NCBI GenBank assembly: GCA_023418755.1
Contig: JAEZZE010000426.1
Location: 1-20,281, forward strand
Length of the DNA: 20,281 nucleotides
Direction of reading: 5' to 3'
Origin: Bacillota bacterium
Lineage (GTDB): Bacteria; Bacillota; Bacilli; Paenibacillales; Paenibacillaceae
A model generated the notes under the pieces. The model ran no database searches. It was given only the letters and a program-made list of their open reading frames with translations, and had not been told where the DNA came from. The translations under genes were made by a program, and so were the position numbers. Numbering within the stretch: position 1 is the stretch's first letter; each line of letters starts with the position of its first letter. Positions 7,538 to 14,608 of the stretch are shown here, piece after piece.

Positions 7538-7580
7538 TGCTGACAGCTCCTTCCGATCGGATTCATCTTCCGCTTCTACC

Positions 7581-7610
7581 ATTAGAGCAAAGATGGGATC
7601 AGCGTGTCAA
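7581..7610 (-). promoter_or_regulatory. Sigma-A promoter of the M24 peptidase gene
   Basis: A perfect TTGACA (7605-7610) and TCTAAT (7581-7586) on the minus strand are 18 bases apart, and TGC before the -10 box gives an extended -10. It lies between the end of the Tad-like operon and the peptidase gene, so the peptidase is transcribed separately. Confidence 0.8.
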
Positions 7611-7659
7611 CCGAACGGCGGCGTTCCGTCCGAAGAGCAAATACGCATCCGGAGGTCCT

Positions 7660-8142
7660 TCAGAACACCAGCTCCGCCGCCCCCTTCAAGTCCCATTCGA
7701 CCGGCGCCAGCACGCCGAACAGGCGCGGATACTTCACATGCGCGATCAGCACGACGCCCGGACGGTACAATGTCACCTCGTACTCGTATTGCTCGTTGAA
7801 GTACGTAAACGGAAAGCTGGCGTCTTCATTGATAATCTGAAAAGCCTTCACTTCGACGGGCTCGCGGAGAAAGCTCCTTGCCGTGGGTTCGAGAAAGGCA
7901 TCCAACGAAAGATTATGGCTCAAATACAAGAGAGCCGTCTCTCCGGCAAGACCGGCGTCGATCGAGATAACGCCCATCTCCAGCTTCTCCCGATCGACCT
8001 GCTGAGCCGCGGCATGCGCCGCCCGGTCGATCGCCCGCTTCGCTTCGTGCACGGTCCGCATAGCCGCTTCCTCGTCGATTTGCAAAGCGTGAAGCATCCA
8101 CCACACGACAATCATCAGCACGCTGAATATCAGCTTGGCCAC
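7660..8142 (-). CDS. Hypothetical single-helix protein, last gene of the Tad-like operon
   Basis: The 160-residue product starts at a GTG (8142) with GGAGG 9 bases upstream. Residues 1-20 (LIFSVLMIVVWWMLHAL) form one membrane helix. It is followed by a long amphipathic helix rich in Ala and charged residues (about 22-50), then a beta-rich extracytoplasmic domain containing several aromatic residues (PFTYFNEQYEYEVTLYRP). This helix-plus-globular-domain shape is that of minor pilins or TadE/TadF-like pseudopilins, but I see no prepilin cleavage motif. It follows the 142-residue protein gene by 39 bases. No clear intrinsic terminator follows it. The role in pilus assembly is inferred from position only. 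Confidence 0.75.
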   Translation of the reverse strand: MAKLIFSVLMIVVWWMLHALQIDEEAAMRTVHEAKRAIDRAAHAAAQQVDREKLEMGVISIDAGLAGETALLYLSHNLSLDAFLEPTARSFLREPVEVKAFQIINEDASFPFTYFNEQYEYEVTLYRPGVVLIAHVKYPRLFGVLAPVEWDLKGAAELVF

Positions 8143-8181
8143 TCTCCGCCCGCCTCCTTCCGCTACGGTTCCGATCGGCCG

Positions 8182-8610
8182 TCAATCGGGAACGTATTCG
8201 CTCATCTTCATGCCCCTCCCGGATAGGCGGGCGTTCTCGGAAGGAGGAGAGAGACCGATCAGCCTGTCGATCGCGAGCAGGTTCTCGTACGGATACGCAA
8301 TGCGCAGCTGAAGCCCGGTGCCTCTCGGCAGAGGATTCGCCGGATTGCCGCTCTCCGCTCCCGTGGTGGAATGAATCTCGTACTCTAGCAGCCCCGCGGA
8401 AAACCCGTATTGGGCCAGCCTGCTGCGCGAATCCTCGACCATCCAACCGTCGATATAGCCGTACCTGCCGCTCGCTCCGATCTCCAGCATATAATCGACC
8501 TCTTGCTGCAGCAGCGCTTGTCGAATAACGAGCACGTGCTTATAGATAGGCGAGAACATCAGCCAGCAGAACAACGCGGCAAACAGCACGAATACGAGCA
8601 ACTGCTTCAT
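8182..8610 (-). CDS. Hypothetical single-helix protein, TadE/minor-pilin-like by position
   Basis: This 142-residue protein begins MKQLLVFVLFAALF, with one hydrophobic helix over residues 3-20 and no typical leader or G-x-x-x-x-E cleavage motif. The rest is a soluble domain; residues 29-75 are mostly helical (VIRQALLQQEVDYMLEIG) and the following part contains a Pro/Gly-rich loop. Its start codon overlaps the stop of the 48-residue peptide gene by ATGA, so the two are probably translationally coupled. The first residues resemble those of that peptide (MRQLL). I compare it with TadE-type minor subunits because of shape and place only; no domain is recognised. Confidence 0.75.
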   Translation of the reverse strand: MKQLLVFVLFAALFCWLMFSPIYKHVLVIRQALLQQEVDYMLEIGASGRYGYIDGWMVEDSRSRLAQYGFSAGLLEYEIHSTTGAESGNPANPLPRGTGLQLRIAYPYENLLAIDRLIGLSPPSENARLSGRGMKMSEYVPD

Positions 8611-8753
8611 GGGCTGATGCGGGACAGACGATCCGCCATCCGATCGCCGGATTCGGTAATTCTCGCATTCGTTCCGTCGTCGCCCTGCGCGATCGACGTA
8701 TAGAGCAGCACGACCGTTATCACTAACAGCGTCGTCATGAGCAACTGTCTCAT
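8607..8753 (-). CDS. Short single-helix peptide, second copy; candidate pilin-like subunit
   Basis: A 48-residue reading frame starts at ATG 8753 with AAGGGAG 8 bases upstream and ends in an ATGA overlap with the next gene. Residues 4-20 are hydrophobic (LLMTTLLVITVVLLYTS), followed by IAQGDDGTNARI and a short charged tail. It is clearly related to the 49-residue peptide just upstream: both start MR, have a helix of the same length, then IAQ, a D-x-x-GT-x-ARI motif, and a later Gly-Asp. It is about the size of a mature Flp pilin and is in the place where Tad operons carry flp, but it lacks the prepilin peptidase site G-x-x-x-x-E-Y. Function is unknown. Confidence 0.8.
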   Translation of the reverse strand: MRQLLMTTLLVITVVLLYTSIAQGDDGTNARITESGDRMADRLSRISP

Positions 8754-8803
8754 CTCGAATCTCCCTTCCGATAATCGTTTATCGAAATCGGCGGTGCCGC
8801 GTC

Positions 8804-8953
8804 TTAAGGCTGCATATTGCCAAGCGTCGTGTTCGCCGTGTCTCCGTGCGTCTCGATACGGGCTTTCGTTCCCGTGTTGTCTTGCGCGATAATCGTATTG
8901 AACATAAGCGCGACGACGATCAGCATCATTACGGTAATCAGGATGTTGCGCAT
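8804..8953 (-). CDS. Short single-helix peptide, first copy; candidate pilin-like subunit
   Basis: A 49-residue frame starts at ATG 8953, 15 bases after tadC, with a strong GGGAGG site. The first residues are MRN, then a hydrophobic helix (ILITVMMLIVVALMFNTI), then IAQDNTGTKARIETHGD and a Thr/Asn-rich tail ending in Pro. Hand alignment with the 48-residue peptide at 8607-8753 gives about 19 identical positions, concentrated in the IAQ-to-ARI segment, so the pair arose by duplication. Strong ribosome binding sites and conservation between copies support real translation. It could be a non-cleaved pilin subunit, a minor subunit or a small membrane regulator of the pilus machine; the sequence does not decide. 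Confidence 0.82.
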   Translation of the reverse strand: MRNILITVMMLIVVALMFNTIIAQDNTGTKARIETHGDTANTTLGNMQP

Positions 8954-8968
8954 CCCGGCACCTCCCTT

Positions 8969-9862
8969 CTAAGGATTCAAAGCATCGAACAGCTTGGCCG
9001 CTTCCTGCACCCAGGGGTACAGAAATACCTGGAACGTGTATAAAATCGGGATTCCGGCCAGCACGAACAGAAGGTAGGAAGTCGTCTCCTTGCGGCTTTG
9101 CTTGGACAGCTCGATCTGGTCTTTGTAATCTCGTACGATTTCTCTCATCAGTGCGTAGATTTCGTCGCTTTCGTTCAGCCGGAGCGAGCGGATGCTCTCC
9201 GCGAAGCCGTAGGCTTCGTCCGTGCCGAGACGCTCCTTGAACCGCTTCAGGGCGGCGTCCGCGTCATGGTACCATTCGTTCAGCAGAAGCCCCATCTCGT
9301 TGCGGATATGGCGGGTCAGGGACAAGCATTTCATCAGCTTGCCGTGCAGATGCATCCGGGAACCCGTGTAATACAGCAGTTGGCTAATGACGGCCACGAT
9401 TTCCCGCCGTATCCGGTCCGTCCGGTGTCGGCGGACCGAGTGCAGCGCCGAACGATCGAGCGATAGGAGACCCGTCGCGACCGCAAGCACGAAGATCGCG
9501 TTCCAAGCCGCGAGCGCAGGCATCATTTTGCTCGCCTGCAGCGCGTACAGCGCCAGGCCGGAGGCGGGAAACGCGGTCAGAAGGCAGCGGCGCATCGCCA
9601 GATAGGATTCCGGAGAATACCGGATGCCGCATCCGGCCAGCAGCACTCTCCTCTCCTGCAGCGCGACGCTATCCCGGTCGGCTCGCCACATCCTGTACCA
9701 CCAGCGGGGAACGCGCCGCTTGCGCCACCCTTTCAGATGGATGCGCCAACGATTTCTCGGTACGATAATCAGCCTGGAGGCCGCATAGATACCGCCGAAC
9801 GCAAGCGAAAATTGCAGCAGCCAGCTTAGCCCGAACGTCAGCGACCTCATGAACTCCGACAT
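8969..9862 (-). CDS. tadC: Tad-like pilus assembly platform protein (TadC-like, T2SF domain)
   Basis: Tad systems use two related inner-membrane platform proteins, TadB and TadC, which couple the ATPase to pilus growth. This 297-residue protein has an N-terminal helix (about 12-33), a basic cytoplasmic stretch (RWRIHLKGWRKRRVPRWW), two helices near 93-132, a cytoplasmic T2SF-like helical domain (about 150-255) and a C-terminal helix (YLLFVLAGIPILYTFQVFL). This is the TadC layout. Sequence similarity to named TadC proteins is not obvious by eye, so the call rests on topology and on its place after tadB. The ATG at 9862 has GGGAGG 6 bases upstream; the gap from tadB is 14 bases. Confidence 0.8.
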   Translation of the reverse strand: MSEFMRSLTFGLSWLLQFSLAFGGIYAASRLIIVPRNRWRIHLKGWRKRRVPRWWYRMWRADRDSVALQERRVLLAGCGIRYSPESYLAMRRCLLTAFPASGLALYALQASKMMPALAAWNAIFVLAVATGLLSLDRSALHSVRRHRTDRIRREIVAVISQLLYYTGSRMHLHGKLMKCLSLTRHIRNEMGLLLNEWYHDADAALKRFKERLGTDEAYGFAESIRSLRLNESDEIYALMREIVRDYKDQIELSKQSRKETTSYLLFVLAGIPILYTFQVFLYPWVQEAAKLFDALNP

Positions 9863-9876
9863 CGCGCGCCTCCCTT

Positions 9877-10815
9877 TTAAAGTTTTCTTCTGGACAAATA
9901 AAGCCCCATCATAAACGAACCGAACAACAGGAGCACGGCGTTAAGCAGCATTTCCCTCCCCCCTGCGTCGACGATGTAATACTCGTAGCTTCCCGTCGGA
10001 TTCAACCTGAAGTTCACGCCCATGAAAATGCCCAGAAACAGCACCGGCGTATAATTCGCCAAGCGGATTTCGAGCATCCTGTGCCTTTCGACCTGATTGG
10101 CCAGTTGGGCTTTGCGCATATCGGAAATCAGCTCCTGGAGGTTGTCCGAGACGTTGTTGCCCTCCTCCAGTGCGATCTTCAATATGTTGCCGAAATATTC
10201 CGCCCACATGTTGCCGAACGACAGCGAGAACCTGCGAAGGCTGCCTTCGTCGTCCCCTTTGACCGACAAGTTGCGATAGAGCTGATCGAACACCGCCTGC
10301 ACCTCCCCCGGCAGCCTGCGCTCCTCCACCGTCTTCTGCAGGGCGATCCGGATATGGCGGCATCCGGTGACCAGATAGCTCTGATAAAACAGTTCGACCG
10401 CGGGCAGAAATTCCAGACGCGTCGACATCTGCCGGTTCATCAGCGACATTCTTAAAGCCAAATACGGAGTGCAGCTTAGCATGAACAGCAGCGTCAACAC
10501 GGAACGGAAGGATTGGAAGACGACGGCTCCGACGACGATGCCAAGCAATCCCATCCCCAGAGAGCAGACGACGAATCCCGCAGGCCTCAGGCGCCATCCC
10601 AGCGCCAGCAGAAGGTCGGACACGTGGCGATGCGGCTTGTTCCATCGCCCCCAACGCGGAGGCCGGATCTCTTCGAAGGCTCTGCCTTCGCGGTTCCCGC
10701 GCAGTCGCCGCTTGCGCGATTGTCCGCTCCACCAGGCCGACAGGCCGAAGTACGCGCTGGTCGACATCAGCAGGAACAACAACGCGGCAAGGCCAAGCAC
10801 CGCCAGCTTTAACAA
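9877..10815 (-). CDS. tadB: Tad-like pilus assembly platform protein (TadB-like, T2SF domain)
   Basis: The 312-residue protein starts at a TTG (10815) inside the end of tadA, with GGGGGAG 6 bases upstream; this gives a 7-base overlap and probable translational coupling. The longer frame upstream is tadA antisense noise. It begins with a membrane helix (LAVLGLAALLFLLMSTSAYFG), then a basic loop, two helices around 75-120, a cytoplasmic T2SF domain (about 130-245) containing EYFGNILKIALEEGNNVSDN, close to the family's conserved helix, and two helices at the C-terminus. TadB forms the membrane base of the pilus machine with TadC and contacts the TadA ATPase. Confidence 0.87.
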   Translation of the reverse strand: MLKLAVLGLAALLFLLMSTSAYFGLSAWWSGQSRKRRLRGNREGRAFEEIRPPRWGRWNKPHRHVSDLLLALGWRLRPAGFVVCSLGMGLLGIVVGAVVFQSFRSVLTLLFMLSCTPYLALRMSLMNRQMSTRLEFLPAVELFYQSYLVTGCRHIRIALQKTVEERRLPGEVQAVFDQLYRNLSVKGDDEGSLRRFSLSFGNMWAEYFGNILKIALEEGNNVSDNLQELISDMRKAQLANQVERHRMLEIRLANYTPVLFLGIFMGVNFRLNPTGSYEYYIVDAGGREMLLNAVLLLFGSFMMGLYLSRRKL

Positions 10816-12236
10816 GGCTTCTCCCCCTTCGGCCGGCTCTCTCCGATCAAGCGGTAGCCTTCGGGATCGGCTCTTTGGATTTTGCGAAGGGCTTTCGGAG
10901 AAAAGCCTTCCGGAAACGCCCAGCGATCCTCTCCCTCCTCGTAACGAACGAGATCGCGGACATGAACCGCTCCGTTGCGCCATTCGAACTCCCCGACTCT
11001 GACCAATCTGCGCACGCCGCCGACCATCCGCATCTCGAACCCGATATGCGTGACGTGCTCGGCGATTCTCCGGGTCATCGTCATCGGGTTCATCCCTCGT
11101 CCGTCCAGCATGCACATATCCGTAATCGTATCGGGTACGTCTTCCAGGCCGCTGGCATGAACGGACGTGATGCTGCCCTCATGTCCCCGCGTGCAGGCGC
11201 GAACGTAAATGTTCGCGTCTTCGTCGCGGATCTCCGCGTGGCAAATTCGCTGCGGAGACTGCCTCAGCGCCAGCTTGAACGCCTGGCGCGGACCGTGCAG
11301 CGGATCGTCCTCCTCGGCCTCGTATTCCACGACGTTCTTCTCCGGGAAATCGCGGCCCAGCATCAGCTCGAACCTCCCCTCGATCGTCACGATCCGCTCC
11401 TCGTCCGGCATCGCCGCGATCAGCGCCTTGATCAAATGCGTCTTGCCCGTATTCGTCGCTCCGATCACGACCATATTGAAGCGGCTTCGGACGATCATCA
11501 TCAGCAACTCCTTGACCCGCTCGTCCATCGTGCGGTATTCGGGCCGGCACAGCGTATCCAGGTTGAACTTCTTTACCGTATACAGCCGGATCGTCAGCGT
11601 CGGGTGGGCAGTGAAGCCGAACCCCGTCAACGTGACCCGCGAGCCGTCGAGCAGGAGCACTTCCGCCCAACGTTTGCGGGGGTTGATCCGGTCGTTGTTG
11701 AACAGTACCAGGTTTTGCTGGATTCTCTCGACCTCGCTCGCCTCGCGGAACCGATACGGAGATGCCGCGGCCCGGCCGTCCCGCACTTCGAAGATGCGGG
11801 TGCCGACCACCTGCACCTCTTCCAGTCCTTCCCGTTCGCGAAGCACCAGCTCGAGAACGTTCATCCCGATCACCTCGGCGAACAGAGCTTCCGCCAGCGT
11901 CGGATAAGGGAGGCTGCCGAACTGAACGTGCTGCAGCCGCTTGCGAATAATCCAGTCCGAGATGATCGCCAGCATCTCGGCCCGTTCTTGCGGGAAGCCG
12001 ATAATCGCCCGATTCAGCTTCTCCGCGTACTGCCTGCGCTCTTCCTCGCTCCAGCCCCTTGGCGTCGAGAGCATCTGCCGGACTTCCTCGGTGTACGCTC
12101 TCAGCCGATTCAATCCCGAGACGGAGTCTCTGTCCTCGAACGGAAATGCCGCCGCCGCGGTGCCGGAAACCTGAAGCTCGGCGGCGTAGGCGGCTGGAGA
12201 GAACCGCTTGCTCCGGGCCCGCTGCTCCGCGCTCAT
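10809..12236 (-). CDS. tadA: Tad/Flp pilus assembly ATPase (CpaF/TadA-like)
   Basis: This secretion ATPase powers pilus assembly from the cytoplasmic face. The 475-residue protein has a helical N-terminal region (1-130), an N2-like domain (130-235) and a RecA-like ATPase domain (about 240-415). Walker A is GATNTGKT (259-266), the Walker B/arginine region is AEIRDEDANIYVR and the His box is GHEGSITSVHA (351-361). The Asp-box, usually TIEDxxEL, here reads TIEGRFEL, so the Asp is Gly. The ATG at 12236 has GGAGGAG directly upstream and overlaps the tadZ stop as ATGA; a 72-residue upstream extension is rejected as tadZ read in the wrong frame. The ATPase is the firmest call in this operon. Confidence 0.93.
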   Translation of the reverse strand: MSAEQRARSKRFSPAAYAAELQVSGTAAAAFPFEDRDSVSGLNRLRAYTEEVRQMLSTPRGWSEEERRQYAEKLNRAIIGFPQERAEMLAIISDWIIRKRLQHVQFGSLPYPTLAEALFAEVIGMNVLELVLREREGLEEVQVVGTRIFEVRDGRAAASPYRFREASEVERIQQNLVLFNNDRINPRKRWAEVLLLDGSRVTLTGFGFTAHPTLTIRLYTVKKFNLDTLCRPEYRTMDERVKELLMMIVRSRFNMVVIGATNTGKTHLIKALIAAMPDEERIVTIEGRFELMLGRDFPEKNVVEYEAEEDDPLHGPRQAFKLALRQSPQRICHAEIRDEDANIYVRACTRGHEGSITSVHASGLEDVPDTITDMCMLDGRGMNPMTMTRRIAEHVTHIGFEMRMVGGVRRLVRVGEFEWRNGAVHVRDLVRYEEGEDRWAFPEGFSPKALRKIQRADPEGYRLIGESRPKGEKPC

Positions 12237-13069
12237 GTTCTCCTCCGCCTGTGCATAAGGAGCCTTCTCATCCAAGGCCTGTCCGTCTTCTGCAGCCGAT
12301 TCGCCCAGTTCAAGCGTCCGATCAGCGGTTCCGCGACCGCATCGAACGCCGCGGCATGCTTCTCCTCCGCAGCCAGCCATTCGTCCAGCCTTCCGCTGTC
12401 CAATTGCAGATGCACGCTCTCCAGCAGCTTCAGTTCGGCAAACTCCGCGCACCCGGTTTCTTTGCGAATTTCCTTCATTCCGAATCCCCCTGTCGATCGA
12501 TGATTGCCCTGGAGCAGCACCAGTTGAAATTGCTCCGGGTTCATTCCGAATTGCGGGCCGACTTGGCCGGTCCAGCGATGCACATCCTCCTGAAAATGGC
12601 TAAGGCTGTCCGTCGTAACGAGAAAGCGCTCGTCCGCCTCTCGCATGGCGCAGATCGTCGCCGCGTTGTCCCAGTAAGCGCTGACGTCCGCGATCGTCAG
12701 ATCGAACGCCTCGCGGGACGCCGCCAACAGCTGACGCATGTCTTCCGGCTCGTAATATTCCGCCTGCTCCCGCGATAAGTTCCCGAACAGGACGTGCAGC
12801 CCGCCCGGCTTCGGCGTTCGAAAAGCGTAGCGTCTCAGCTTGTCCCCCGTTAGCGTTCCGGCTCTAAGCTCCGGCCTCACTCCGTCCAGCGTGACGTCCG
12901 GCTTGTCGACGCCCAAATACAGATGCGTCTTCGCGCTCTTCAGGTTCAGACAGAGAAATCCGACATTGCGTCCGGTCAAAGCCGCGATCCGATACGCGGT
13001 GCCGAACGCCGTCAGCGACGTGCCGATATTCGGCGTCGAGCCCGCGAATGCCGCCAGTCTTCCGTTCAC
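12233..13069 (-). CDS. tadZ: TadZ/CpaE-like ParA-family protein with degenerate P-loop
   Basis: TadZ/CpaE proteins are ParA/MinD relatives that place the pilus machine in the cell. This 278-residue protein has the start of that fold: strand RLAAFAG, a loop GSTPNIGTS (10-18) where MinD has KGGxGKT/S, then a helix and the strand NVGFLCLNL. Both P-loop lysines are absent. The switch region reads LNLKSAKTHLYLG with Asn where ParA has Asp, and the Walker B-like segment FDLTIADVSA is kept. Normal ATP hydrolysis is unlikely; loss of ATPase residues is known in some TadZ proteins. It starts at a GTG (13069) overlapping the cpaB stop by GTGA and ends overlapping tadA by ATGA. Confidence 0.82.
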   Translation of the reverse strand: MNGRLAAFAGSTPNIGTSLTAFGTAYRIAALTGRNVGFLCLNLKSAKTHLYLGVDKPDVTLDGVRPELRAGTLTGDKLRRYAFRTPKPGGLHVLFGNLSREQAEYYEPEDMRQLLAASREAFDLTIADVSAYWDNAATICAMREADERFLVTTDSLSHFQEDVHRWTGQVGPQFGMNPEQFQLVLLQGNHRSTGGFGMKEIRKETGCAEFAELKLLESVHLQLDSGRLDEWLAAEEKHAAAFDAVAEPLIGRLNWANRLQKTDRPWMRRLLMHRRRRT

Positions 13070-13776
13070 CTAAGCTCCTCCTCCCGAAACGTCGAAGCCT
13101 GGAACGCAATGACCAGCTTGGCGCTTCCGCCCTTGCAGGCGGCATCGAGCTGCAGCCATTGCTCCTCCGTCAAATTCAAGTTAATCGCGTCGATCGTGCC
13201 GTTGGCGTCGCGCCGGGAAGCATACATGCCTTCCTTGTCGCCGCTCGCCATCGACAGCAGATTCGAATTTTTCGGATTGTCGATCTCCAGATTCGCGGCG
13301 GTCTTCACTCCCGCGACCGATACGGATTCGGGGAACAGCCTGCGGGGCTCCATCTCCTCCCCCGACAAATAGACGACCGCTTCGTCGCCCGCGCGGATGC
13401 CGCTGGAGATCGACTTCACGTACTCCCGCGGAATCTGGAACGTCGATTGCCCGGCCTTGGGCAGCAGACGATACTTGTCGACCTTCCAGCGAAGCAGCGG
13501 TTCGCGGCCGCCTAGCGGCATCGACGTTTCGCTCCCGACCGCTTCCGCCGGGTCGGTCACCATCTCCGGCGATATCGCCGACCGCGGCATCGCGACCGTC
13601 GTCAGATGCGCCTCCTCCAGCCTCGTTCCCGTCGCGATGAACTGCTTGGGAACGACGACTTCCGCCATCTCCTGCAACTCGATCTGCCTTAGCTGCAGCA
13701 AGTACACGCCATAGACGAGCACTCCAGACAGCACCGCGGCAGTCAGGCTGATCGCGGCTTGTTTTCTCCTGTTCAT
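13066..13776 (-). CDS. cpaB: CpaB/RcpC-like SAF-domain protein
   Basis: The 236-residue protein has a short basic N-terminus (MNRRKQ), one membrane helix (about 8-28) and an SAF domain (about 41-105) recognisable from VVVPKQFIATGTRL, the VAMPRSAISPEMV segment and GREPLL. The remainder is a beta-rich extracytoplasmic domain. In Gram-negative Tad systems CpaB/RcpC works with the outer-membrane secretin. No secretin gene is present here, which fits a cell with one membrane, so the protein probably acts in or across the cell wall. It is the first structural gene of the operon. The ATG at 13776 has GAGGTG about 7 bases upstream. Confidence 0.87.
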   Translation of the reverse strand: MNRRKQAAISLTAAVLSGVLVYGVYLLQLRQIELQEMAEVVVPKQFIATGTRLEEAHLTTVAMPRSAISPEMVTDPAEAVGSETSMPLGGREPLLRWKVDKYRLLPKAGQSTFQIPREYVKSISSGIRAGDEAVVYLSGEEMEPRRLFPESVSVAGVKTAANLEIDNPKNSNLLSMASGDKEGMYASRRDANGTIDAINLNLTEEQWLQLDAACKGGSAKLVIAFQASTFREEELR

Positions 13777-13800
13777 GCCAGCACCTCATCTCCGGAAGAT

Positions 13801-13849
13801 AAAAAAAAGAACGCAAGGATAGAGGGTTACCTCCATCGCATGCGTTCTT
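13801..13849 (-). terminator. Terminator hairpin in the leader of the Tad-like operon (possible attenuator)
   Basis: On the minus strand AAGAACGCA (13841-13849) pairs with TGCGTTCTT (13807-13815), and inside it ATGGAGG (13830-13836) pairs with CCCTCTAT (13819-13826) with one G-U. The stem runs straight into a T-run (13801-13808). It lies between the best promoter candidate (13891-13920) and the cpaB start (13776), so it would stop transcription before the operon unless something prevents its folding. The other reading is a distant terminator for the MBL hydrolase gene, 120 bases further upstream. Confidence 0.85.
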
Positions 13850-13871
13850 CGCAGCGTACGTTCATATTCAT
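13827..13871 (-). other. Possible 14-codon leader peptide overlapping the terminator
   Basis: A short frame begins at ATG 13871 and stops at TAA 13827-13829, which lies in the loop of the terminator hairpin. The peptide would be MNMNVRCEERMRWR, with four arginines in the last nine codons. Ribosome movement over it would open the 5' arm of the hairpin. The ribosome binding site is weak (an AGG 7 bases before the ATG). The frame is short enough to occur by chance, so this is only a candidate. Confidence 0.25.
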
Positions 13872-13890
13872 ATATAACCTGACTAGGCTC

Positions 13891-13920
13891 AATATAACAA
13901 ATCCCAAGCCCTCTTGTAAA
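13891..13920 (-). promoter_or_regulatory. Candidate promoter of the Tad-like operon
   Basis: On the minus strand TTTACA (13915-13920) and TATATT (13891-13896) are 18 bases apart. A second A/T-rich -10 candidate (TATATA) follows about 20 bases later. Just upstream is an inverted repeat, TTTCTA-n8-TAGAAA (13926-13945), which could be an operator or part of a weak terminator for the hydrolase gene. Confidence 0.5.
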
Positions 13921-13968
13921 GCCCTTTTCTAACAATTACTAGAAATCAAGATGAAGTTTCCATCTCAT

Positions 13969-14595
13969 TTACCGAACATACGGATTTTCGCGGCGCTCTT
14001 CCCCGATCGTCGTCTCCGGCCCGTGTCCGGGCAAAACGAGCGTATCGTCGGGCAGCGTGTACAGCTTCTCCCTGATCGAGCGGGATAGCTGCTCCTGGCT
14101 GCCCCCGGGCAGGTCGGTCCGCCCTACGGACCGCCGAAACAGCGCGTCGCCCGCGAACAGCAGATCGCCGACGAGAAAGCCGACGCTGCCCGGCGAATGG
14201 CCCGGCGTATGCCTCACCTCGAAAGTCGTCCCGATCAGCTCCAGCTTCTGGCCGTCGGCCAGCCCGTGCTCGGCCGGCTCCGTTACGATCGGCGGGGTGA
14301 CGTCGGCCCAGCGCGCCGAGCCGTTTTTCCCCGCGTCGGTCAGCCACTCCTGCTCGGCGGGATGCAAATAGACCGGGCAGCCGTATTTTTTGCGCAGCCG
14401 ATCTACTCCGCCGATATGGTCGAAATGGGCGTGCGTCAGCAAAATCGCCTCCGCCTTCAGGCCGTCAAGCTTGCGCATCAGCGCCCCGTCCGCCGTGCCG
14501 GGATCGATGATCACCGCACGGGTTCTATCTTCGTTAACGACGACATAGGCGTTCGTCTGCAGCGCTCCAAGCGCGAATCTTTGAAAAGTCAGCAT
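13969..14595 (-). CDS. MBL-fold metallo-hydrolase, YqgX/GloB-like
   Basis: The 208-residue protein is a metallo-beta-lactamase-fold hydrolase close to Bacillus YqgX and glyoxalase II. The metal site is complete: H55-x-H57-x-D59-H60 in LLTHAHFDHIGG, H133 in HTPGHSPGS, D150 in FAGDALF and H191 in LPGHGPET. It starts MLTFQRFALGALQTNAYVV and ends NPYVR, as YqgX-type proteins do. Such enzymes hydrolyse thioesters; the natural substrate is uncertain because Gram-positive bacteria of this kind generally use bacillithiol rather than glutathione. The ATG at 14595 is 13 bases after the thioredoxin-like gene, so they form one operon with dedA. A longer frame from 14706 is rejected as overlap with that gene. 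Confidence 0.92.
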   Translation of the reverse strand: MLTFQRFALGALQTNAYVVVNEDRTRAVIIDPGTADGALMRKLDGLKAEAILLTHAHFDHIGGVDRLRKKYGCPVYLHPAEQEWLTDAGKNGSARWADVTPPIVTEPAEHGLADGQKLELIGTTFEVRHTPGHSPGSVGFLVGDLLFAGDALFRRSVGRTDLPGGSQEQLSRSIREKLYTLPDDTLVLPGHGPETTIGEERRENPYVR

Positions 14596-14608
14596 GGTAC
14601 GGCGTTCC

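Noticed and set aside
6359..7543. Plus-strand frame of 394 codons opposite the M24 peptidase gene
   Set aside because: Antisense shadow; all five metal ligands and the promoter support the minus-strand gene.
8607..8953. Standard Flp prepilins
   Set aside because: I looked for G-x-x-x-x-E-Y before the hydrophobic helix in both peptides and did not find it; the helix starts at residue 4.
10875..12503. Plus-strand frame of 542 codons opposite the Tad ATPase gene
   Set aside because: It is the antisense shadow of a GC-rich gene; the product is His/Arg/Leu-rich with no domain, and no ribosome binding site was seen.
13777..13968. c-di-GMP riboswitch upstream of the Tad-like operon
   Set aside because: The leader has a terminator hairpin but none of the GEMM-I hallmarks found at 18259-18352.
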